The translations under genes were made by a program, and so were the position numbers. From Mesobacillus persicus (lineage in GTDB: Bacteria; Bacillota; Bacilli; Bacillales; Cytobacillaceae): a stretch of 64,000 nucleotides of DNA. Of this stretch, positions 57,663 through 64,000 are shown piece by piece. The stretch is from contig NZ_FOBW01000002.1 of the NCBI RefSeq assembly GCF_900109925.1, positions 124,001 through 188,000 on the forward strand, in the 5' to 3' direction. Each line of letters starts with the position of its first letter. Positions within the stretch are counted from its first letter, which is position 1. The notes beneath the pieces were generated by a model that was not told the origin of the DNA, did no database searches, and worked only from the letters and a program-made list of their open reading frames with translations.

Positions 57663-59135
57663 TTATTTTTTTACCTTAGCAGAAATCTCTGCGACAGTGC
57701 CAAGTTGACGGATGCTGTAGTCCGGCTTGGCCGAATCTAGTTGACTAAAATAGATCTTCAGTCCAACGGCTTCTTCGATTCTTAACCGATGAACATCACT
57801 TTCCCCCGAAAATACACTTGAAACTTCATCCGTAGCTGCGATTAAAACCGCATCATAATCAGATTGACGATGCTCCCAAAGTTCCCGTTCAAGTCGGAAA
57901 GCCATTGTTTCGGCACTCAACACTTTTCCGGTACCACTACAAACTGTGCAATGTGTAGTCAACGCTTCCGAAATGGTTACTTTCTTTTTTTGCCTCGTTA
58001 GCTGTAAAATTCCTAGCTCAGTGAAACCAGCAATTCTTGTTTGCCTTCCATCTCCGGCGAGTGCACCCTCAAGTACCTTCGTGACACTTACTCGATCAGC
58101 TGGATCTTTCATATCAATAAAATCAATGAGCACCATCCCGCCAAGATCCCGAAGGCGGAGCTGGCGAGCAATTTCCGCAGCCGCAAGCTTATTGGTTGCG
58201 ACAACTGTATCTCTTAGATCATTTTTACCTGAAAATCTTCCAGTGTTAACATCTATTATGGTCAGTGCCTCGGCCTCATCAAATATTAAATACGCGCCAT
58301 TATCGAGCCAAACCACTCTTTTTAACGCTCTTTCAATCTCTTTTTCAACCCCATAAACAGAAAAAATATTTTCTGGACTTTGATGATAACGTATCTCGTT
58401 GTCGCCTAGATTTGCTTGGAGCCTTTTCTTTAGAGCTTGGCCATCAACAATCACTTCCGCTTTTTGCAACTGCTCCATCATTGTCATTAGCTCTTCGTAA
58501 AAGAAATCCTTTGCAACCACTAGACCAGGCTTTTTCTTGTTTTTTATTTGTTGCAATAACTCTTGGTACTGCTCTCGTAGTTGCTCGAGCTCAGCTTTAA
58601 TATTTTCTTCACTTTGGTTCACTGAGGACGTCCGAAAGATCAAACCTTCCTCATCTGTTTTGATTTGTTGACCATATTCCCGCCACTTTTTCTTCATCTC
58701 GCTATCGGCGATTTTTTTCGATACGGCGGTATACTTCCCTGAAGGCATATAAACGATATGGTCTCCGTGGAGCTCAATGATAGCTGTCAGCCTAGCTCCC
58801 TTCGTACCTGCAGCATCCTTTTCGACCTGAACAAGCAATTTCTCCCCTTGATGAAGATAGCTGGAAATGCCTCGCTTACTCTTCTCTTCCTTGCTCCGTG
58901 GGTCAAGTACATAGGATGGGAGCTTATCACGAAATAGAAAGCCGCTTTTATCCTCACCAAAGTTCACGAAAGCCGCATTCATGCCTGGAACCACTTTTTC
59001 GACAACACCAAAAAAAATACTACCCACCAACGATTGTTGACCCGGCTGTTCTATGTAAAGACGTTCTAGCTTCTCATTTTTGAGAAGTGCAAACCGCTTT
59101 TCTCTTGTTAAATGATTGATAATTAATCTTTCCAC
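57663..59135 (-). CDS. rng: Ribonuclease G (Rne/Rng family)
   Basis: About 490 residues. An S1 domain near the start (SLVGSIFFGVVEKVVPGMNAAFVNFG) is followed by the RNase H-like and DNase I-like regions. Catalytic metal aspartates are in TIIDVNTGRFSG and VLIDFIDMKD, and the zinc-link cysteines in CTVCSGTGKV. It lacks the long RNase E C-terminus. It cuts single-stranded RNA in rRNA and mRNA maturation. B. subtilis itself lacks this family, while some other Bacillaceae keep it. The GTG at 59135 follows GAGG; the frame is open to 59177. Confidence 0.93.
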   Translation of the reverse strand: MERLIINHLTREKRFALLKNEKLERLYIEQPGQQSLVGSIFFGVVEKVVPGMNAAFVNFGEDKSGFLFRDKLPSYVLDPRSKEEKSKRGISSYLHQGEKLLVQVEKDAAGTKGARLTAIIELHGDHIVYMPSGKYTAVSKKIADSEMKKKWREYGQQIKTDEEGLIFRTSSVNQSEENIKAELEQLREQYQELLQQIKNKKKPGLVVAKDFFYEELMTMMEQLQKAEVIVDGQALKKRLQANLGDNEIRYHQSPENIFSVYGVEKEIERALKRVVWLDNGAYLIFDEAEALTIIDVNTGRFSGKNDLRDTVVATNKLAAAEIARQLRLRDLGGMVLIDFIDMKDPADRVSVTKVLEGALAGDGRQTRIAGFTELGILQLTRQKKKVTISEALTTHCTVCSGTGKVLSAETMAFRLERELWEHRQSDYDAVLIAATDEVSSVFSGESDVHRLRIEEAVGLKIYFSQLDSAKPDYSIRQLGTVAEISAKVKK

Positions 59136-59182
59136 AACTAACTTCCTCGCTCTTTTAAAATATCCTCTGTTAAACAAGTAGG

Positions 59183-59310
59183 GTTGATTTCCGCTCCAGG
59201 CGCTTGCTTTCCGCGGGGCGGGCGCTGAGCCTCCTCGTCGCTGCGCTCCTGTGGGGTCTCACCTGTCCCGCTGCTCCCGCAGGAGTCAAGCGCCTTCCGC
59301 TCCAATCAAC
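59183..59310. repeat. GC-rich interspersed hairpin repeat, copy H (short form)
   Basis: 128 bp between rng and spoIVFB, bounded by GTTGATTTCCGCTCCAGG and CCGCTCCAATCAAC. Flanking CTCTGTTAAA and TTTAACAGAA extend the inverted ends, as for copy C. Confidence 0.9.
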
Positions 59311-59357
59311 GGTTAACAAAATAATCAATGTCCTTTAACAGAACTTTAAAATAAAAT

Positions 59358-59376
59358 AGACAGGGATCACATCCCT
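59358..59376 (-). terminator. Terminator after spoIVFB
   Basis: CAGGGAT and ATCCCTG form a seven-base stem with a three-base loop followed by TCTATTTTATTTT on the minus strand. Confidence 0.6.
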
Positions 59377-59421
59377 GCCTTTGTATTATCCTCTTTTATA
59401 GATTAAAAATGCAAATTCGAG

Positions 59422-60288
59422 CTAGTACGGAATCACTAGGTCCCCCATCTTGGCTTGGAGGTTTTTTTCGGCAAAATAAGCATGTAAAAGTTCATTTTCA
59501 TCAAGGGAAGCTTCCTTCCCGTTCTTTTGCTTTACGATGACTCGATGCTTACATCCGCGTTGAAAGCGTTCAAGTACGGCTGCTAATTCCTCCTCTTCGG
59601 TCACTTTTATGGGCAGGAGCGAGCGGAACTCTCCTTGATTGCCATAATAGCGTTCCATGAGAAAACGAATAAACACGTAGCGACGCTGCTTCCATTCATA
59701 AAATAGGGAAAACGCTAGAAAACCAACGATAATCAAGACATTTAATGTAAACGGACCGACAACTAGCATCATAAAAGCAAACACGAGAAGCACAGCCCCT
59801 GAAAAGATTATCGTTTGCAAATGGGCTAGTGGAAAAGCTCTGCGGAAGCTTAGTAGCAAAAAGATAAGCTTCCCCCCATCAAGCGGCCATACAGGAAGAA
59901 GGTTAAACAATAACACCATCATATTAAAATCGAAAAACCGAGCATACCAATATTCAGGAACAATCCCCATCGCATAAAGACCATATGCTAGCGCACCCAT
60001 CCAGACATGCTGCAAAGGTCCTGCGAGCACAACGACGGTCTCCTCATAAAGGGATCGGTTTCCATGTTCATCCATCTCTGCTACCCCACCAAACGGCAGC
60101 AGCGAAATCCTCTTAATTCTCCACGAAAAAAAAGAAGCTGCCGCTGCATGTCCCATCTCATGAATAAAAATGATTAGCAGCAATAAAGACAGCTCGATAA
60201 AATGGGCGGTGACGATTGCAACAGCAACGACCACCCAAAGCAGCGGATGAATATGGATTTTTTTCAAAAGGCTTAAGGCTTTATTCAA
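59422..60288 (-). CDS. spoIVFB: SpoIVFB, intramembrane pro-sigma-K processing protease
   Basis: 288 residues, M50 (site-2 protease) family, six membrane helices plus a C-terminal CBS-like cytosolic domain. The zinc site HEMGH is at residues 43-47 and the third ligand is Asp137 in WPLDGG, the same positions as in B. subtilis. It cleaves pro-sigma-K in the mother cell at the outer forespore membrane. The start is TTG behind GGGGTGATC and overlaps the spoIVFA stop by eight bases, so the two are coupled. Confidence 0.96.
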   Translation of the reverse strand: MNKALSLLKKIHIHPLLWVVVAVAIVTAHFIELSLLLLIIFIHEMGHAAAASFFSWRIKRISLLPFGGVAEMDEHGNRSLYEETVVVLAGPLQHVWMGALAYGLYAMGIVPEYWYARFFDFNMMVLLFNLLPVWPLDGGKLIFLLLSFRRAFPLAHLQTIIFSGAVLLVFAFMMLVVGPFTLNVLIIVGFLAFSLFYEWKQRRYVFIRFLMERYYGNQGEFRSLLPIKVTEEEELAAVLERFQRGCKHRVIVKQKNGKEASLDENELLHAYFAEKNLQAKMGDLVIPY

Positions 60289-61063
60289 ACTTGATCACCC
60301 CAATGGGATCAATAAAGTCATCGCCTTTTTTAATGGCAAAATAAAAGGAGCCTTTCTCTTCACTTGCAGCTGGCGATGCTTTGCCGACTGCAGCCCCTTG
60401 GCTAATGTACTCATAGACATTCACATCGAAATCAGCTAGATTTCCATACCATGATTCACTTTTGTCCGCATGCTGGATGATGACTGTTTTACCGAACCCT
60501 TCTTTCGTGCCAACAAACCGAACCAATCCCTCATTCATTGCCTGGACCATGGCTCCCTTGCCTGTTTCAATCGTGATTCGCTGACCATTATCACCAAAGT
60601 CCTCTAAAATCCTTCCTGAAGCCGGAAGAGCATAATGAGTGTTGCCGGTGTTGGTATCAGCGATGTTCTCCCGTTCGTTGATTGGCAGGAGCGCGAGTGG
60701 CTTACCAAATTGATCTTCATACCAATTTGAGACAGCAGCAAATTGAAATTCCGTTTCCATTGTCGTTTTCACGAATTGTTTCACCGGCGCTACCCGTTCC
60801 ACTTCACTGCGGAAAAGGATGGCCACAATTAGTACGACACAAGCAGAAGCAAGAATTTTAAATATGAATACTTCCTTCTTGAATAACGGATGGTTTCCAT
60901 CACCAGGCTCTATGTCATAGGATGGAAGCTTATCAAATCCATAAAGCTCTTCCGTCTCAGGCAACTTTCGAGCTGGAACTTGGGTTCGCTTGTCAACAAC
61001 CCGATCCCGCTCCCTTTTACGTTTCGCAATTCTTTTCCGGATATCATCTGCTCTTGACCCCAT
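60281..61063 (-). CDS. spoIVFA: SpoIVFA, regulator of SpoIVFB (degenerate M23 domain)
   Basis: 260 residues. A basic cytosolic N-terminus, one membrane helix at about 70-90 (ILASACVVLIVAILF), then an extracytoplasmic M23/LytM-like domain (GEGLVRFVGTKEGFGKTVII region). The H-x-H of active M23 enzymes is replaced by WYGNL, so it is a pseudo-peptidase. It anchors and inhibits SpoIVFB until SpoIVB cleaves it; bofC, in this window, acts in the same circuit. GGTGGGGGTAAC precedes the ATG. Confidence 0.92.
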   Translation of the reverse strand: MGSRADDIRKRIAKRKRERDRVVDKRTQVPARKLPETEELYGFDKLPSYDIEPGDGNHPLFKKEVFIFKILASACVVLIVAILFRSEVERVAPVKQFVKTTMETEFQFAAVSNWYEDQFGKPLALLPINERENIADTNTGNTHYALPASGRILEDFGDNGQRITIETGKGAMVQAMNEGLVRFVGTKEGFGKTVIIQHADKSESWYGNLADFDVNVYEYISQGAAVGKASPAASEEKGSFYFAIKKGDDFIDPIGVIKFE

Positions 61064-61201
61064 GTTACCCCCACCATTCCTTTATTGGACAGTTTGTACA
61101 CTATATGAGGACGGAGGGACAAGTATGCTAAATTGATAAGAGATTTTAAGTTAATGTTTAATTACTTTAATAGATTTATATTAGTATCTTTGGAAACGTA
61201 C

Positions 61202-61410
61202 ACATTGGTGGCCTATCTTACTCTGGTTCCTCACACTTAGGGCACCAATCGGCTTTGTTGGTGACCTTTCTTCCTCTGGCTCTTCCCACTTAGGGCACCA
61301 ATCGGCCTTGTTGGTGACCTTTCTTCCTCTGGCTTTTCCTACTTAGGGCACCAATCAGCCTACTTGGTGCCCCATCTTCATCTGTTCCTTTCCATTTAGG
61401 GCACCAATAA
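61202..61410. repeat. 53-bp tandem array, about four units
   Basis: ACTTAGGGCACCAAT recurs at 61235, 61288 and 61341, and as ATTTAGGGCACCAAT at 61394: period 53. Between them TTGGTGACC and CTTCCTCTGG repeat. GGGCACCAA and TTGGTG form a small palindrome in each unit. It lies between spoIVFA and the minD terminator in a 460-base gap; nothing else is evident there. Confidence 0.9.
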
Positions 61411-61467
61411 GACTATAAGTTTCAACTCCCCCATCCTTACACTTATACTGAACAATTTAAAACAACA

Positions 61468-61499
61468 AAAAACCCCAGAAACAACTCTCCAGGGTTTAA
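61468..61499 (-). terminator. Terminator after minD
   Basis: AACCCTGGAGA and TTTCTGGGGTT pair with a short loop and are followed by TTTTGTTG on the minus strand. Confidence 0.75.
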
Positions 61500-61525
61500 T
61501 CATTTTAAATCTATAAATAACATTC

Positions 61526-62329
61526 TTAACGTACACCAAAAAACTTCTTAATCTTTGTAAACATGCCTTTGTCATCTGCGTCCAATTGCTGCAATGGAAC
61601 AGATTCTCCAAGAATTCTGCGCGCGATGTTACGGTAGGCAAGTGATGCCTTGCTGTTAGGGTTCAAAGCAATTGGCTCTCCGTGGTTGGAAGCTTTAATT
61701 ACTTCATCATCGTCAGCAACAATTCCGATGAGATCAATCGACAAATGCGTCGTGATTTCATCGACATCAAGCATGTCACCGGATTTCATCATATGACTGC
61801 GAATACGGTTAATAACAAGCTTTGGTGGTTCAATGCCTTCTTCTTTTTCAAGAAGTCCAATAATGCGGTCGGCATCACGTACAGCTGAAACTTCAGGCGT
61901 TGTGACAACAATCGCCTTATCTGCTCCAGCGATGGCATTTTTATAGCCTTGTTCAATTCCAGCTGGGCAGTCAATAACAATATAATCATAATCTTGCTTA
62001 AGATCAGTGATTAATTTTTTCATCTGCTCAGGTTCAACAGCAGTTTTATCTGTCGTCTGTGCTGCCGGCAACAGATACAACTTGTCATCAAAGCGCTTAT
62101 CTTTAACGAGCGCCTGATGAACCTTACATCTACCTTGAATCACATCTACCAAATCATAGATAATTCGGTTCTCCAACCCCATTACAACGTCTAAATTCCG
62201 TAGACCTATATCCGTATCGACTAGACAGACTCTTTTACCTTGAAGGGCCAAAGCTGTCCCAATATTGGCTGAAGTTGTTGTCTTACCGACCCCGCCTTTT
62301 CCAGATGTAATTACAATTGCTTCTCCCAC
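61526..62329 (-). CDS. minD: Septum site-determining ATPase MinD
   Basis: 267 residues. Deviant Walker A SGKGGVGKTTTSANIG with the two signature lysines at 11 and 16, switch IVIDCPAGIEQGYKNAI, and a C-terminal amphipathic membrane helix MFTKIKKFFGVR. It recruits MinC to block polar division. The start is GTG, one base after the minC stop, following GGAGG within minC. Confidence 0.98.
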   Translation of the reverse strand: MGEAIVITSGKGGVGKTTTSANIGTALALQGKRVCLVDTDIGLRNLDVVMGLENRIIYDLVDVIQGRCKVHQALVKDKRFDDKLYLLPAAQTTDKTAVEPEQMKKLITDLKQDYDYIVIDCPAGIEQGYKNAIAGADKAIVVTTPEVSAVRDADRIIGLLEKEEGIEPPKLVINRIRSHMMKSGDMLDVDEITTHLSIDLIGIVADDDEVIKASNHGEPIALNPNSKASLAYRNIARRILGESVPLQQLDADDKGMFTKIKKFFGVR

Positions 62330-62330
62330 T

Positions 62331-63011
62331 CTAGCGGCCTCCTTCGAATCTAGTTAAATTTGGTCTTTGCTGAATTAAAACTTGTAGTCTATCAACAATA
62401 ATTTGATGATTTTCGGATATATAAGCACACTCCATAGGTTTGCCTTCTTCATCGGTACCTTGGTCAGGAGCACGATTGATGCAATCGCTAATACGGAGCT
62501 GCGACGGTTTCATGATCGATGCGGCAATCACCGCTTCATCGTTCCCAGTACACCCAGCATGGGCGATTCCTTTTAAGGCACCCATGATGAAAATATTTCC
62601 ACTCGCCTTCACGGTTCCACCCGGGTTGACATCACCAATTAATAGCAAGTCCCCCGTTACTTCAACCACTTGGCCTGAGCGGATCATTCGAGCCAACGAG
62701 ACAATTTCACCGTCTTGTTTAAGCCGTTCCGCTTCTTCCTTAGTCAACACGTTTGTCTCAACTTCTTCAACAATGAGGTTGCGCTTTTGGCGGATTAAAT
62801 CCTTTAGCTCCTCTTGTTGTTCATCCGTTAAATAACGGTTTCCAACCTTGACCTTAACAGATAAAAGTTTACTTTCTTCCTGTACGCGGGTCGAGTTGGA
62901 GAGTTTGCGATCTAGCTCCTGTTTAAGCTCCTGATATGAGCAAGTATCATCGAGATGGAGTGTTAATCCGTCTTTAGTCCCTTTAATTGTCACATTTTGT
63001 GTCTTTTTCAT
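62331..63011 (-). CDS. minC: Septum formation inhibitor MinC
   Basis: About 226 residues. The N-terminal domain ([17 protein letters not shown]) inhibits FtsZ; the C-terminal beta-helix contains [18 protein letters not shown] and [14 protein letters not shown], which dimerises and binds MinD. The frame opens 45 codons earlier, but GAGGTGAAC before the ATG at 63011 is decisive. Downstream of mreD, as in B. subtilis. Confidence 0.95.
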   Translation of the reverse strand: MKKTQNVTIKGTKDGLTLHLDDTCSYQELKQELDRKLSNSTRVQEESKLLSVKVKVGNRYLTDEQQEELKDLIRQKRNLIVEEVETNVLTKEEAERLKQDGEIVSLARMIRSGQVVEVTGDLLLIGDVNPGGTVKASGNIFIMGALKGIAHAGCTGNDEAVIAASIMKPSQLRISDCINRAPDQGTDEEGKPMECAYISENHQIIVDRLQVLIQQRPNLTRFEGGR

Positions 63012-63184
63012 AAAGATGTTCACCTCAATGATAAAAGAAATTCGACATCGACGCCCGAATTCCTTTATTAGAATAGCAGAGGAATGATATTTCTTCCGCA
63101 AAGCGCTTCTATGGGCCTTAAGGACGACCTCAAGGCACGCATCCAATCTGCATAGGTCATTATCCCGATATACACGAGATTTTT

Positions 63185-63703
63185 TTAATCATTCCGTAAT
63201 TCTTCGGCAAATTTCTCAAATTGTCGTTTAAACGGGTACGCAGCGATTATGATAAAAATAAGATTTAAAATTAAAGTTGGAACAAGGCGAATCTCTGAAA
63301 AGCTTGTAAAGTCCAAATCTGTAATATGGATCAACAAGTTCATAAAGTAAACGCTACCCTCAAGAAAAGCAATACTTAGTAAAGATACAAACGAAACAAG
63401 AACAATGTTTGTTTGAATCACTTTCATAATCGTTATAAAAAGATAAGTAGCCAGCGGGAACAAGAACAAGTAAATCCCAATAACCTCTGTATAGACCATA
63501 TCGAAAACTAATCCGAACAAAAATCCATAGATGATGCCATGTTTAACACTTCCATAGATTGCTAAAAAAAAGATGCTAATAATCAAGAAGCGCGGAACAA
63601 AGATATAATCTCCATTAAACAAATCCGCAGGGAAAAGCTGCGTAAATAAGCCTTCAAAAATGAACAGAAAAATGAGTAAAAGAGGAATTAAATAACGCTT
63701 CAC
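63185..63703 (-). CDS. mreD: Rod-shape determining protein MreD
   Basis: 172 residues with five to six membrane helices and very few charged residues, the MreD pattern. The start is the GTG that overlaps the mreC stop (GTGA), so the pair is coupled. It works with MreB/MreC and RodA in lateral wall synthesis. Confidence 0.92.
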   Translation of the reverse strand: MKRYLIPLLLIFLFIFEGLFTQLFPADLFNGDYIFVPRFLIISIFFLAIYGSVKHGIIYGFLFGLVFDMVYTEVIGIYLFLFPLATYLFITIMKVIQTNIVLVSFVSLLSIAFLEGSVYFMNLLIHITDLDFTSFSEIRLVPTLILNLIFIIIAAYPFKRQFEKFAEELRND

Positions 63704-64000
63704 AAATCCTCCCCCTCATTTTCTTCATCATTTTCAATTTGCTCTGGAATCGCCATGCCTCTCGTTAAAATCATCACATGCTCGATATTGTAAAAATCAG
63801 CCTCTGGCTTAATATAGGCCGTCTGGTTTAATCCAAACTGATCTGGGACAACTTCAACGACTTTTCCAACCGGTACATCGCCAGGGAAAACGCCACCAAG
63901 TCCAGATGTGACGACCATTTGGTCTGGCTCGATTTCGGCATCAACAGGTAATCCTTTTAATAAAAGCCATTCATTTTCTTTATCATAGCCTTCGATGGTT
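63700..64000 (-). CDS. mreC: Rod-shape determining protein MreC, 5' part missing
   Basis: Only the last 100 codons or so are in the window; the start lies beyond position 64000. The visible part begins in frame ahead of MVVTSGLGGVFPGDVPVGKVV, the conserved beta-domain motif of MreC, and ends in an acidic tail. An ATG within this stretch (63918) is internal, not the start. Confidence 0.93.
   Translation of the reverse strand, partial: TIEGYDKENEWLLLKGLPVDAEIEPDQMVVTSGLGGVFPGDVPVGKVVEVVPDQFGLNQTAYIKPEADFYNIEHVMILTRGMAIPEQIENDEENEGEDL

Noticed and set aside
60281-61063. Active M23 endopeptidase
   Set aside because: The H-x-H metal motif is missing (WYGNL instead) and the gene overlaps spoIVFB, which identifies it as SpoIVFA.
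63012-63146. 45-residue N-terminal extension of MinC
   Set aside because: No ribosome site at the upstream start; GAGGTGAAC stands before the ATG at 63011, which also gives the normal MinC N-terminus.
63700-63918. A stand-alone 72-residue gene at the right edge
   Set aside because: The frame stays open to position 64000 and the sequence is the C-terminal part of MreC; the ATG is internal.

Overview
The window is a chromosomal core segment of an endospore-forming, low-G+C Gram-positive bacterium of the family Bacillaceae. Gene content and order closely follow the Bacillus subtilis yrrM to mreC interval. Sporulation genes (spoIVFA, spoIVFB, spo0B, bofC, safA, spoVB), a 6S RNA between tcdA and aspS, T-box leaders on alaS and hisS-aspS, and TTG/GTG starts behind strong Shine-Dalgarno sequences all fit. 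The genus cannot be fixed from sequence alone. An RNase G gene and abundant interspersed repeats set it apart from B. subtilis. Almost everything is on the minus strand; only rarA, the SH3b amidase yrvJ, spoVB, yrzE, nifS and niaR are on plus.

Layout from left to right. 1-4.5 kb: the wobble-uridine modification genes trhP1 (cut by the window edge) and trmR, then mltG, yrzB, ruvX and ireB. 4.5-12.9 kb: alaS with its T-box, a YrrI-type permease, three small yrz/yrr genes, recD2 and a TPR protein. 12.9-18.9 kb: tRNA thiolation (mnmA with its cysteine desulfurase), cymR coupled to a YczE-like membrane gene, rarA and tcdA. 19-31.4 kb: 6S RNA, aspS, hisS with T-box, a small HTH gene, the amidase yrvJ, dtd, relA, apt and recJ. 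31.9-43.7 kb: secDF, comN, spoVB, yrbG, yrzE, yajC, tgt, queA, yrzS, ruvB, ruvA and bofC. 44-52.5 kb: a CotS/YsxE-like kinase overlapping a repeat-rich safA, the NAD operon nadB-nadC-nadA, and divergent nifS-niaR. 52.8-64 kb: pheA, pheB, obg, spo0B, rpmA, prp, rplU, rng, spoIVFB, spoIVFA, minD, minC, mreD and mreC (cut by the window edge).

Functional threads: tRNA maturation and charging (trhP1, trmR, alaS, mnmA, tcdA, aspS, hisS, dtd, queA, tgt); stringent response and purine salvage (relA, apt); recombination and repair (ruvX, recD2, rarA, recJ, ruvAB); NAD synthesis under NiaR; cell shape and division (mreCD, minCD); and sporulation signalling and coat assembly.

The least explained material is intergenic. 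There are eight copies of a GC-rich hairpin element of about 129 bp (with a 186-193 bp long form). There are three copies of a roughly 190-bp element made of four GGGGA/TCCCC mini-palindromes. There are also two unrelated four-unit tandem arrays with periods of 52 and 53 bp, each unit again carrying a small palindrome. The safA gene carries two nested in-frame tandem repeats. None of these encodes a protein, and I know no established name or function for the arrays.
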